Assembly: GCF_032362555.1 (NCBI RefSeq)
Contig: NC_083515.1
Coordinates: 6,297,001 to 6,361,000, forward strand
Length of the DNA: 64,000 nucleotides
Direction: 5' to 3'
From: Amyelois transitella
Taxonomy: Eukaryota > Arthropoda > Insecta > Lepidoptera > Pyralidae
The position numbers and the translations under genes are program-made. The notes under the pieces are model-generated. The model worked only from the letters and a program-made list of their open reading frames with translations, was not told the origin of the DNA and searched no databases. Numbering within the stretch: the stretch's first letter is position 1; each line of letters starts with the position of its first letter. Positions 46,179 through 59,700 of this stretch are shown here, piece by piece.

Positions 46179-49100
46179 TTATTCATCCTTAGGAAAACTA
46201 AGAAACTTTTGTATTAACCAATATCGGACCCCTTCCGGGAGTGGCGACTTTAACAGATTATAATAAAACATGTATCTCCACGATTCAACTTTGTAGAGAT
46301 CCTTTGGGTTTTCATCTAGTAATGCTTTAGCAAATGTTTCGATGATATTTTCGTCTTTCAGTGAATCGAAGGTCGTGTTTTGGGATGTACTAGATCCTAG
46401 ATAATTAGTAAGAGCTTCTATTCGTTTTCCGTAAAATAATTTCTGCTCTTCGTTCAAATGCTCCAACATAGCGGTACCTTGTGCTACTTGGTTTGTCATT
46501 ATACCGCTGGAAGCAACGAATCCTCCTAGAAAAAAGAATTTTATGTTTTTAGTTAGTTACTTGAAAATAGTGCTTCCTCTGCTTTCTGTTCTCGACTGCT
46601 GATAAGTTCTGCCACTTAAGTAAAAACTTTAACGGTACAGCATACGAGTATCATCGTGACAGAGTTTCTCGGATCAAGTGATCATGTTGATGAGTACCAG
46701 TCTTTACTTTTATTTGTCGCTTTTCAAATCCTGATTTTATAAGAATTCGTTTTTGTATATTACAATCGGATAATTCATGAATTATTGTATTCCAACAGCA
46801 AAACTTTTAAGGCGCTCCGGATCAAGCAGTCCCCTCTGTACCTACCTGGTATAAAAGCTACAGCCCTAAGTCCATGAGTCCAGTGTTCCCACCGCAGAGC
46901 CCGTGTCCAAGCAAGAAGTCCTGCCTTGCTGGCACTGTATGGACCAAATCCAGGCAAAGGATGCTGCCCACAATGGCTGGCAATGTTGATGATACGAGGC
47001 TTCGGAGAACACTAAAAATACAGTAATGTCAAAGGAAAAGGAAAAGTGTAGTTAAGATCTTCAAATTAAATAGTCGCCGACTATAGGTAATGTCATATCG
47101 ACTGATACCAACGAAGCTGTTAACGATTATATGGCACAATACTTTGTCTATTTATCTTCCCGTCAAAATGGATTGTTATTATTGTAGTAGGTAGGTACTT
47201 ATAAGAAAAAGTTGATTTATTTTTAAGGGGTGTAGACATCATCTTTTATGATTTTTTTTTCAAATTTAGGTATTTGTTTGTCATTATTTACTTATATCTA
47301 AAATCTTAAACTACAAGTCCAAAAAATTTAAAAATATTTTTTAATTAATACACATACCTATAGACGGGATCAGGATGGGAGCAAAGAATAATAAAGCTTT
47401 TTCATCAAAACAAAAAGCTTGTTTAAATCAATGACAAAGTACAGAGCTTTGTTTTTAATTTAAAAATATTTCGGCGTTTTTCTGGCACCACCACGCCTCA
47501 ATTCTTGTAATCCTACTTTTTTATTCGACTGATTGACAAATCAAAAAGAAGGGTATTGCGAATACTTCCTTATATACAACTTTAATTCAATATTAAAAAA
47601 CCATCTACCTACGAGTATGATATTTTTATTTCTTATATTGCATTATATCTAAAATTTCCTCTTTACACAGTCGGGTTGTTTATTTATCAATTTATAAAAT
47701 ACGTATACTTATTTATTCAATAGGTAATAACATGTATTTTTTTACGATAATTTTATTTACTTTATCAACGTTGAGTTTTGCCTGCTGATATGTATAAATA
47801 AATGGCAATGGTAATATAAAAAACCCAATCCGTTGTAGGTATATTAATCTTTTATTTTTCGTTGCAATCTTTTCCTGAGGGTGCTTAAATTCGTAACGAG
47901 AAAATAGCTTTTTGACACGTGTAGGTAGATAAAAAAAAGAGGTAAATGATAACTTGGCTTAGGCCAAGTTTTGAAAACATAGATCCGCGACTGGCTCTAA
48001 AGCCTACGGCTCTACGTTTTCAAAAGACGGGTGCAGAAGGCAATACCAACAAGAAAAAAAAATCCTACTACGAATCTTGCCCCGATTCTCTCCCCGCCCT
48101 AACCGTCATCTGTCTATCGATTTTGTTATAGAAGCTAACAATAAAAAAGTTAACAACACTTTATAACTTTAAGCATGGACTTTTAAGTAGGTACTTAAGT
48201 ATACAACAACAATCAAACCAAGGAGCATCCAGACCCGTTAAGTCGCGTCAACTGATATAAACTAGTCTTCAAAAAAAAATCTTCAAAATAATGGGACCCT
48301 TAATAACTGTCATATCTTTTTGTTTCACAACATTGGTTGACGTCAAATAAATTGCCAAGCCAGATGTTTATCCCAGTATGGGACAAGTGGGATAGATAAC
48401 ATAGTACTGAGATGAAGTGAGAGTTACATGTGATCGTATACTTAAACGTTGAAAGCGGGATTACATCGACAGTACAAACAAGTCAGTGTTTTGAGTTCTT
48501 GTATTTTGAATAAATTCGTTCGTCCGTCTATTTCCAAACGTATTTACCTGACCAGAGCTTCTTCGAAGATCAGGAAGAAAGGCTGAGACCACTCGCATGG
48601 CGCCCATGAGATTCACATTGATAGTAGATTCTATCATGTCTGGCGTTTGCCACTCGTAATCCCCTATCGTCATTATTCCAGCATTGTTGACAACCGCGTA
48701 CAGTTCTAGAAGTAAATACTACAGAATTTAAAATAATAATTGGAAAATTTTTACTGAATATATTTTTCTTTTCCTGCAGATTATGTAAAGATACATTTAC
48801 ATCACGAAACAAATTTTGCACGAGGCTAAGTCCCGTGGAAATGACCAGAAAAAATGTCGCCCGCCCATATTTGACTTGGAATAGGTAGGTATTTAATTGT
48901 GATGTTCATTCAAAATTTTATGAAATCGGTCCAGCAGTTATGTTTTGAAAGCTTTACAGATATATGTGTAAACAGAAAGACTATTAACTACTAATATTCA
49001 TAATATTTTAATAGTATATAGATTACAATACATAGGTAGTGACTCGGACGCGTTTATCTTAAGACTTAAAACTAACGATATAGTTCACGTTGGCAAATAT

Positions 49101-49537
49101 TTTTCATTTAGTTTTAATGTTTTTGCATACCTATTCTCATCAGGAATTTATAATCGAAAATGTTCGCTTGAACGAACGTCATGTTTACGTATTCACACGT
49201 ATTTAATATTTAAATAGTCTCTAGTTTTTGAAGTATAGGTAATAAATATAGACCTAATTGAATAAACTAAAAATTATTAAAAGTACTTACTGTAACGAGG
49301 GTTCTCAGTAACTAAAGTCATCACGTAATCTCTAAACTCAGCGACACTCTTAGCATCCCTCACATCTAGTGGGTACGGATGAGCACACAACTTCTTTAAG
49401 GCCTTCGCTGCTGGGGTATCAGTACCGTGGTACATGCCAGCTATTGTGATGAGACCCTCACGAGCTGATCTAGCTGCTATGGCCCAGCCTAAACCAGTGT
49501 CACATCCAGTGATTGCTACCACTCGGTTTAAAGTCAT
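46179..49537 (-). CDS. short-chain dehydrogenase/reductase, SDR9C type
   Basis: Four exons (49537-49291, 48705-48548, 47011-46846, 46525-46179) join in phase to 305 aa. The Rossmann cofactor motif TGCDTGLG is at residues 10-17, NNAG at 89-92, Ser147 in NIASHCG and the catalytic YSASK at 160-164, so the active site is complete. The LDVRDAKSV block and VNLMGAMRVVSAFLPDLRRS place it with the retinol / 17-beta-hydroxysteroid / 3-hydroxybutyrate dehydrogenase branch (SDR9C), which oxidises or reduces hydroxyl groups of small lipophilic substrates with NAD(H) or NADP(H). The exact substrate cannot be read from sequence. No signal peptide or clear membrane helix is seen in this model. The start was set at MTLNRVVAITG; an in-frame ATG at 49561 would add eight residues. 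Stop codon and AATAAA (46178-46183, 46174-46179) overlap. Its 3' end faces the small ORF at 45686-45919. Confidence 0.9.
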
Positions 49538-51449
49538 TGTAAGTCCTAAAGATACAGACATAATAAAAGTATTTAGTTTACATACAACAGTTTCTGATAT
49601 CTTTCCGTCAGTAGATATGTTAAGAGTTGAATAATTAAAAATATGAAACAATATTTTACAAAACCTAAGCCAAAGGACTAATCATTATTCTGAGCAATAT
49701 ACCCTCAATCAATTTGACACAACGGATAAAAATTGGCAGACATACACTGCACACAAAACATCTTTTTGAGACAAGGGTCAAAAATATAACCAAAGATAAA
49801 CTTACCCGCCAAATCTTCGCTCTAACAAAGTTTGCTAAAGTTTGAGACTAAACAATCGCACAGTCGGGAGGACACTGGCCAGTCGACAGGCGGACAGACT
49901 TGTTGCATATGAAACAGGTTTCCGATTTCGTTGCATATTTACAATGAATTTCATGTATATATTTCTAAGTTTACGGTCAAACGTATGGGAGAGGCGTCAG
50001 AAAGTTGAATAAAAATAACATAGGTTAGGTAGGTGCTTCCAATATCACAGTATATTGTTTAAATCACAGTTTTGAGGAAAAAATTAAAACAGTGGTAATT
50101 GTACCTTACTGATCAATGGAAATATAGATAAATTATGTATGTAATATAAAAAAATCTTTTTTCTTTGATATGTTTGGAGTATGTATTATGTAAGTTTATA
50201 CTTATATCTTTAACCAAGAGTACCTACGCCCTCGTAGTACCTACACCGATATTAATAAATCATGCGTAGCACATACTTCCAAATAAATCAAAATCTGTCA
50301 GGGCTGTGCAGGTAGAAAGTAGTTATGACCATCAGTGTCCTCTTTTATTTGGATTCACACCCATTTGATACACAGCCAAATAATATTGCATACATTACAC
50401 ATGCTCGGTTATACTAAGTATACTTACTGATTATAGCCAGTTAGGTGTCATATTTGCTTTGTCAATAACGAGCAAGGCAACTGATTCTTGAGACTCAGGT
50501 TACTTACCTAATTCTCTAGGTTATTCCTTCATATCTTTTAAAAGTATTATGACAAAAACTAGTTGTGCGCAACTGCTACTATCCTGATTTTATAAGTTTT
50601 TGAAGATTTTTTCGCGATCCGGCTCGGCTTCGCACGGGTAGTATTTATAAATATGAACCTTCCTAAGAAAACGCTCTTTCCAACATTTCAGACAGGATCA
50701 AAATCCATCCACGACTTTACGAGATAAGCGTATACATACTGACAGAGAAAACAAGGAAATTTTTTAAATATGTAGTAATTATGCATGAAAGAAAACAAAA
50801 TAGGAATATAGAAAACACTGCAATTATGTTATTAATATTTAATATATAACATCTTAGAATATAAGTATGTATTAAAAAAAATTACTACATAACCCTTGCG
50901 AATGGGCGGCCATTCCCCACCTGTAAATCCAGATAATTCGAAGAAGTATCGGTGAACATTAAATTCGCGCGAAAAGGGATGAAAATGTCAATCGGTTCGA
51001 CAGAGAGATGCCAATAAAATGGGATCGTTTCAGCACGAATACGCATCTGAGAGATTAGGCCTATTGGACGGAAACAATCTTGTTTCTGCTCATTTCTGCT
51101 CGACTTCGGCCGCGATCCGATCAGTCGTGTTAAAGTGTTTTGTACCGCAAATCACAAATAACCCTTTCTGCCTCTGTCACCATGGACCGCTGCCTTCGAC
51201 GAAATATTTTAATTGAATGAATGAAATTGATACAAAAGGCAACGTTACGTTACTTATGGCTAAGGAGATGTGATTACAGTGATGAATTTCTAAACACTTA
51301 ATCCACTTGATGATAATATACCTCTTAGTAAGAGCTAAACATAAACTATGTTTTTTTATAAGTATGTAAAGTTTTTACGGATTAACCTAGGTAGTAGCAA
51401 GTGTTTATTTGTTTTGATATTCAATTTAATAGTTATTAGGTTAAACTTA

Positions 51450-51645
51450 CTAATTGAGCGTCGGTGGATGAACGGTTAAGATGCCCGGCTAAAACGCTTT
51501 ATGTTTTTAAAAACCATGAACAATACTTACATTTACTTACCTACTTACTGGCTCCCAATCGAGGATCATGGTCAAAATGCGCACCCTGAAATCCTCTTCA
51601 GAGATGTGAGGATTCAGCCAGGACTATCGCCAGGAGGTAGAATAT
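51450..51645 (+). repeat. second SINE-like family copy
   Basis: Starts tgagcgtcggtggatgaacg, continues gatgcccggctaaaacgc, and has cctcttcagagatgtgagga and ggactatcgccaggaggtag in the order of the 40145-40515 copy. Confidence 0.55.
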
Positions 51646-52092
51646 GAATGGCAAAACTTAGGTACTTTAAAAAAGCTGAAGCTTCTACCGCTTCCCAAAA
51701 TTAAGTGTAAAAGAGGTGGTAGAATAAACTGCACTGCGGCATCTCCTTCAACGATGTTAATTTTGAGTGCATTTGTAAGCAATCAAGTTATGTGTCCGGG
51801 CATATTCCCATGTTTCAAAATCATGTCAGCCCAGCGGGGCGTAATGATTGTGACGTAGGTAGTGTGGAGAGAACATGTTAATAAATTAACCACTCGTTCA
51901 TTTTTCATAAGTATGATAATCGTGGCGATAACTTTGCGTTGTATCTAATTTTCAAAAAAAGTTAATGTTATTAGAATTAGTACGAGATTTAAAAGTAAGG
52001 ACGTCTTGTCACGTACAGTCCGATTCATGAAATAAATACTTTTGTGGGTATAGATTTAAAAGTCGTTGTCAAATCTACACATCCTGCAGTAA

Positions 52093-52280
52093 AGGCGGAT
52101 TTATATTTGTCTGACGTGTCGTGTCGTGACGCGTCAGAACGGTATCGGTTCTATACATTTACACAAGCCATCACAACACATCACGCATTATTAGTATGAA
52201 CGTTACCATACTAAATGTATAGAACCGATACCGTTCTGACGCGTCACCACACAACACGTCAGACAAATATAAATCCGCCT
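52093..52280. mobile_element. PIF/Harbinger-like MITE with 70-bp inverted repeats
   Basis: The ends (AGGCGGATTTATATTTGTCT...) are inverted repeats of about 70 bases with only a couple of differences, around a 48-base centre. The flanks carry the 3-bp direct repeat TAA (52090-52092 and 52281-52283). Long TIRs with a TWA target duplication are the mark of PIF/Harbinger-type MITEs. It has no coding capacity. Confidence 0.85.
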
Positions 52281-53322
52281 TAAGGTATAACCTTGTCACA
52301 TTCTTTTCCAAAGAAAAGTTTGTTCACAGCCGTGCGTTGAATTGTGGTCATTGGACCGACACTTTTAAGGAGAAGAGCGCTCTTGGGAAATCTACAGCCC
52401 TCCCCATAATAGTGTTTGCTCATTTGAGTATCTTTTAACGTATTGTATTCCATGCTTAGCGGTTGGGGATGCCGGCCCTTAAGAGCTCGAGAGATGCAGT
52501 AGTTGAAAATACACCTATTTTAAATTTAAAACGATTTTGTTTCGCTTCTCCCACGAATATTTAAAACTAATAACGAAATTCGGTAGCTACATTTGTTGTG
52601 ACTGTAGTTCTTATTTAGATTATCTTTGATTGATTTTCTTCATAGATATTGGTTATTCAAGTTCGATTAAGTAAAGAAACGAAGGATTTTATATTCAGCT
52701 TACCCAAATTAAAATACAAAATAACTTATTATAATGATGCCAACTCCTACATTTTCCATATGCACCAATTACAGAATGACAAAGTCCATTGAGAATTTAA
52801 TTAAAAATATACTTCTTGAGTATGTTTTATAGCTATAGCATTCTCATAGCTGTATCTATACCCTTTTTTGAACGGCGTTACCGCATCAATACTGCAGTTG
52901 GTAGCACTGCGAGGGCAATTTACGCGGCAACAAAACAGGCCTGCCAACTGCACTGCGCGTAACGGCTACAAAAATATAACCTCGAAATTTTGGTGCAATA
53001 TTTTTCGCTTTATAAAACTTTATTTGCTCGGATGGTATGCAAATACTTTATTGTTAATTTGAATTGCAAGCAAACAATTTGAAAACGAGCCTCAAATAAT
53101 GCAGCTCGTTTTCACTCCGCCTTGGAAATCAAATAAAAAGTCAGAAGACCCGTATTGAATTATTTATTAGATTGAATAGACAATATTTCTCAAATAACAT
53201 ACAGTTTTCATAGAAAACAGAATTTTATAAAGTAAAAGTTAGGCACATTCAGAATTCAGGTCTGAATTTGCACTAAACGAATGAAGTATCCATCTGGCAC
53301 AGCACTTAATTACATTACAGAA

Positions 53323-53410
53323 CAAATATACATAATCACGTCCACATCCCTTGCGAGGCAGACAGAGTGAACAGTTTTGAAAAGACACGCTCAGCTACAC
53401 AGAATGGATA
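53323..53410 (-). repeat. short SINE-like (ATGT)n family fragment
   Basis: Contains ataatcacgtccacatccct and gaggcagacagagtgaacag; only the tail-proximal quarter is left. It is in or just beyond the protease 3' region. Confidence 0.65.
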
Positions 53411-53534
53411 CACAATGGACATTACATTACAAACTCTTTTTTAACCTCAGAGGATTTAGAGGACTTAAATAACACACACCTGCCTACCAAATCATTGTAG
53501 CGCTTGGATGTGACGAATGACATTAATAGTAAAA

Positions 53535-53540
53535 TTTATT
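53535..53540 (-). terminator. candidate poly(A) signal of the CLIP protease
   Basis: AATAAA on the minus strand, about 250 bases after the stop codon at 53790-53792. Another lies at 53163-53168. No transcript evidence is available. Confidence 0.3.
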
Positions 53541-53789
53541 TTATTAGCGCTTACAGCTACTACTAGCAGTTAGTAGAAATTTATAAAAATAGTCATATTT
53601 GTTTTTAGATAAAATGATCAAAAAGTAATTAAGAATTATTATAAAATAGACAGTGAGAAAGTAAGTTACCAGAAGTAATATTTTTACTATTATTTAAATA
53701 AAGTTATTATCACATTTTAATTGGCAAACCTTTACGATAAAATTGTCCTTGAAATAGATTAACACTTAGATCAAATTTAGTAAGTCAAT

Positions 53790-56700
53790 TCAGTTCCTTA
53801 TATTGTTACGTATCCAATCTAAATGTTGATACACATTTGTATACAAAGACGGTACGGACGTACCACATGGCGCATCTGCTCTTTTTCCACTAACTACTCC
53901 GGACACGAAGTACTTCCCTTCATATTGCAGCATCAGAGGACCACCAGAATCTCCTTTACATGTGTCCTCGCCAGAATAACCCGCTGCACAAAGTTGGGTA
54001 TTTGATAGATTTGGGTAGTAATTTCTGCATTCCCTATTAGGGACGAGGTTGACGACTGTGGATTGCTTGATGTCTGATTTGTATTTTCCGTTTCTTCCCC
54101 AACCAGATACAGCCAGGCGAAGGTTGAAGAAGTCAGGTTCGTCAACGTTGATGGGTGGAAGGCAAATAGGGCGAATGTAATCTGTGGAAATAAATACTTT
54201 TTTACTTTCTAAATGTCTTTCTTCTAATCATTTAGGCTGTTAGCCTGCAGAGTATTCTCATATATTTCCTGCCAAAGAGGAAACACTGAAAAAGTATTCT
54301 CACCAGTATAAGGTGCTGGTCGTTGTAACTTGATCAGAGCTATATCATTGAACAGCCTATCGTTATCATAGTTAGGATGTGGAAAGAAGTTCTCAGCTCT
54401 TATCACGATGTTCTCAACACATTTCTGTCCTTCTCCAAGAATATTCTTGCAGTCCCTCGGAAATGTGCGCTTATCAAACTCCGCTAGGTAGATTTCAATA
54501 CTGCAAAAAAAACAAGGGACATTTATAAGTACTGGTACATTTTATATATGATTTTCATTTCGTTACTGAATTATACACCGAAAATAATGTAAAATTAGGT
54601 GGTCTTAATGCTGTGGCATTTCTGCCAATCAAACCCGAAAATGAAGTGCTTATGTTTTGAAATTTGTTTCATATCCGCTTACTGTCACTTGCCTACTATA
54701 AAAATCGTAGTATACTTGCTGCTTTTCTAAAGCCTAGAATTTTCTGAGTATAAAAACTCGACTTAGTTTTAATTCTTGCTGTATTTTGCGTCAAGCTAAA
54801 CGTTCACGCTTCGAAATCATAAAAACTTAAATGGGTAGTTTCCAAACAAACTGTTGCTCCTTTTATAGGCGAGATCAAGAGTGTCGACCACAACATTATA
54901 CAACACAGAACTAACTTCAGGCAGCAGGCAGCCCTCAGGGAAATCTAAGACTGTCTTGAAACTTCACTAAAAATGCCGAAGAAGGAATAATATTCCAACT
55001 TGCATACTAATTGCAAAACCATACATACATACATACATACATATGATCACGTCTATATCCCTTGCGGGGTAGACAGAGCCAACAGTCTTGAAAAGACTGA
55101 ATGGCCACGTTCAGCTATTTGGCTTAATGATAGAACCGAGATTCAAATAGTGACGGGTTGCTAGCCCATCGCCTAAAAGAGGAATCCTAAGTTTATAAGC
55201 CTATCCCTTAGTCGCCTTTTACGACATCCATGGGAAAGAGATGGAGTGGTCCTATTCTTTTTTGTAATAGTGCCGGGAACCACACGGCACAACCACTTGT
55301 CTAGAATTTATTATTCAGGAAATTATAAAGCTGCCTATACAAGTAAAGTTTTATGTGGTACTTGTGTTTGGTAGGTCATCTTTTTAGATGTTCTTTTTAT
55401 CAAATGTCTATCAATATTTTATACTGGAGTTTCACTCACATAGGATTTTTCAAGAAGAAAAGTAATCCGTCCCGAGTCTTCGAAGATCTATTTATATACA
55501 TTTTAATCGGTCCCGTAGTTAAAATGTTTTCATTATCTCATTTGGGATAAATCGTCATTGTGCATTTTTGAGCATTATAAACATATATAAATCTTCTGTG
55601 GATAACTTACTCTTTGACCCGTGCATTATCATCGACGACGCAATGACCAGCAGTCAGCACGTAAAAGGAGCTGATGAGAGAACCTCCGCAGTTGAAGGAG
55701 GCCTCGCTGGACCCGTAGTCGAAGGTGGTCTTCAGGAGAACTGTCCAGGGAAACTGTTCTAGCTCCGTTTCTTTACCACCTGTAAAGCAATTTAAGAAGG
55801 TGGGATGCAGAGAAACGTTTCATTACAAACATGTTTTCTTTTTAATTTCAAGTAGGTAACTATGTTACGATGACAATGCACATCTACACCAATAGTGTTT
55901 AAAGTGTGTGTGTATTTGTAAAATAGTCGAAATCGGGTAATGACAAAGAGATAGTGATAAAGGTACCTATTATACATTATTCGTACAATCATCAATATTT
56001 AACGATCATCATAAAGAAAAAACAATATTTGGATTTTTGTGTTTTTATAGCTTTTTATCAATAATTCTGTCCACTATTCAAGTGTGCTAATATTGCATAC
56101 AAAAGCGTACAGCAGATTCACTCGGTGCATTTTTTATTACATACAACAGATTCCATTGAAAATAAAACACTAAAATCACAATGTATTTTGACAATAGTTT
56201 TTTGGCAAAAAATTTTGTTTGTTAGCAAAATATTGCTAACAACACTGTCGGTAGTTGGGGTATTGGCAAATAGATTTATTCAATAAATTTATCTAGTTAG
56301 TTTTGTAAATTATGCGATTAAAAATGGTAAAGCCTATTCAAAATTTACTATGGGAAGCATACAAATATTATGCCTTTATCCTTATGCGTTAGACATAGCC
56401 GACTGTTTTTATTTTGCACTACATTTTTATTATGTCGAAGTTATATGTTCTGTCTAAATACATAGAGATCTACCAAATAACTGAATTGCAAAGAAGGTTT
56501 TTACTGAGGTAGTATTCTTCGAAGGTGTATCTTGTCGAAGTAGATCTATCTTATCAATGCTAAGTAGTTGAATATATGTTTTGTAATTACAATTAATGTC
56601 GAATAAAATTGGTTTTCGTAATTAAGACTTAATGTCTAAATAATCAACTGTTGAAATTCTGAATGATAGCGGTTGTTCGCCTCCAAATTGAGTTAACATC

Positions 56701-59700
56701 GAACTTACCAGCAATACGATGATCAACCGTTACATTAGTAGCTTGTCGTTTAAATCTCATTTGGGAATTCCAGTTTCTGTAATCATCCATCGGTGACTTC
56801 CAAGGCCTGTCCATCCTCGGTCCTTCATTCCGGGAGGCCCATGGTTGCCTCACTATTTAAAAAGCGGTTAGGTACAAATCGTTAGTGGTGTAGTAATAAG
56901 CAAAGACATTTATTAGGGATGATGTCGTTGCCAGACAGATAGTAGATAAATGATTAACGGTGCTGAATGTGACATACTAATTAATTTATATGCCTCTATT
57001 AGATTTGCGGAGCAATTTCCTTTTCATATTAAACTTTTAAAATGTCAAAATTTAGAATTTAATGAATTTTGATGTGATTCGTAGTAAAAGTTTATGATTA
57101 TGTATAGTAAGCTAATAGTTAATATTGTTCCTTTTATAGGTTAATGACGGATTATCAAGAACCTACTTTATACTAATTAAGTGAAAAAGTAACGGTCATT
57201 GTTATACAAAAGGATTAGCGGAATAGCATAGAGGAACAGTAGTTAGTAGTTTAGTTATTGGTACTGAACCTTTTTTTGTTAAAACAGCTATAGTATAGAG
57301 TTACTTTGAAACTTACCAATTATTCTATCAGAATCAGTAGCTTCTCTGCCGCAGCAACCAGATTCGGGATTAGGCGGATAACTTGTCACAGGACACTGAT
57401 TTCCTGAATTTGATCCACCAAATGAGTTTCCACCTGGAGTGTTTTGATTTCTACCAAAAGAATTCCCGTTTCTTCCAAAGGCATTTCCGTTTCTACCAAA
57501 GGCATTTCCATTTTTTCCAAAGGCATTTCCGTTTCTACCAAAGGCATTTCCATTTCCACCAAAGAAATTTTCATTTCTACCAAATGAATTGTCATTTCTA
57601 CCGAAGGAATTATCGTTTGAGCCAAAATTATTCCCGTTTTGACCAAAGTTATTTGCATTTCCAAATGCATTTCCTTGTCTACCTAAAGGATTCTGATTTC
57701 CACTAACAGAGTTCCCATTTCCATCGAAGGGATTTCTATTTCTTCCAAAGTTTTGGTTATTTCTGTTCCAGTCATTGTTTGCGGGACGCGGTGCCCAGTT
57801 TCCTTGATTGTATGGCTGTCTAACTTGATGATTCTGCGGTGCTCGATGAGTTTCATAACTTGGTTCATAATTATTATCTGCCGGTCTATTAGAACCTGTG
57901 TCATAACTACTTAAAATATCAGTTGGCCGATTCGAATTATCGTTGTCAGCTGGTTTGTTATAATTTAATGCGTTATCTCTTTGGTTTGGCGGTTTGAAGT
58001 CCGATTGCACATTATATTGTGCATTTTTGTTGATATTTTGTTCTTTGGTTCCTTGAGCGTCGTTTTTATCTGTACCCCAGATTGAATTTGGACAGCAAAC
58101 CTCAAATAAATAAGATTTTAATATAAGTATGTGCATTATAAGTTATCACAACATACATACATATAATGATGTCTATATCCCTTGCGGGGTAGACAAAGCC
58201 AGTCAGAACAGTCTTGAAAGGCCACCTTCAGGTGTATGTTAAATAATAATATATAATAAAGTTATCTCAAAATTTCAGAAGATAATAAAGCTACATAATA
58301 TCTACTTTATTAGAATGTAAAACGTAAAAATCCTGGTACACGTTTTTCAGTTTCACCAATTGTGACAATATAAGCTAGCGTCGCGCGTTGTTTTTCCTCG
58401 CAAATGTTTATTTTGTAATTTCTCTCTCAGAATAACTTGTATGCACTCTGTTGTTTGTACAGGTCCCATTTATCAAGTGGCGTTTCAGTAGGGGTATAAT
58501 GACACGTTCGTTTTGTGATAAATTGCTACAACAATGCTCGATTTCTGTTTAACACAACACTGCATTTAAACCATTGATATCAAGTAAATTAATGCACTGG
58601 ATTAAATATAGTTTTTATCAAGAAACTACTTGGGAATAAGATACGATTATTGTAAGAAAGAAAAAATAAATTATTTATATCTAATTATTATGAACATTGG
58701 TGGAATTTTCCGACCTAAGTATTACCAAGTTCGAATCTTATTCTAATCTCTTTTCTAACAAACGATTAAAAACTTTAAATTCAAATTATATAATTCGGCC
58801 TTTGTGGCGCAGCGGTAATACGCTTGACTGTGACATCGGAGATCTCGGGTTCGAATCCCGGTCAGGGCATGATGAGAAGGGAACTTTCTCTGTTTGGTTT
58901 GGGTCTTGGATGTTTATCTATCTAAAAATTAATTATAAAATAAAGTATCGTTGAGTTAGTATCTCATAACACAAGTTTCGAACTTACTTCGAGGCTAACT
59001 TAATCTGTGTAATTTGTCCCGTATATATTTATTTATATTTATTTATTATAATTTATTGCTTTTTTATTTAAGTTGCTTATTACATAAAGCGACTTATTCT
59101 TATATTTTTCTTGTTTGCATTTGAGTTCCAAATAAAAAAAAATATGATACTTAGATTACGTTGTGCAAATCAAACCAAATCTCGATATCTACATGCATTT
59201 CCAGAGCATACGCAAATAATGTGTCATTTTGGAAGGATCTCATTCCAGCAAATTAACAAGCTTCGAATCGGTGAATCAAATTGTATTAAAAGCAATTTGC
59301 ATCATCGACAATATTAATGAGGATGATACTATTTAAATAACTTTTAGTTATTGGCTGATTATTTAAATTAAGTATATTGTTTGGTCACTCATGTGTGGAC
59401 ATAATTATTACATTTTTGTTTCATAATTAATTTTATAAGCTTCAACCAGACATTAATGAATATCTAAGTAATATCACAATCTAAGTTTAATATAAAAAAA
59501 AATCAATTGAAAATGATTATAATTATACTTCTTTTCATCTATTACTACATACTTCAAATATGAAAGTTTGTTTCTTATGTAGAAATGTACGGTTATTTCC
59601 TTTTACGCAAAATCTTCTTAAACGGTTTGAAAGAAACTCTAACAGTAATACGAGTATAGGTAGTAATAACATCAAAGCGAAACCGTGCATATACTGGATA

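Larger units (their letters stand above)
49538..53520. other. intergenic gap between the dehydrogenase and the protease
   Basis: Contains a Lep1-like fragment near 50590-50770, a second-family SINE-like copy (51450-51645) and a Harbinger-like MITE (52093-52280). A GC-richer stretch at 50890-51240 matches no repeat I know; its 65-codon frame has no support as a gene. Confidence 0.4.

Noticed and set aside
57383-57706. Plus-strand 107-codon His/Phe/Tyr-rich ORF
   Set aside because: Antisense shadow of the protease minisatellite.
58798-58868. A tRNA gene
   Set aside because: The A and B boxes are good, but the acceptor stem is poorly paired and a SINE body with a TATTTA tail follows directly.
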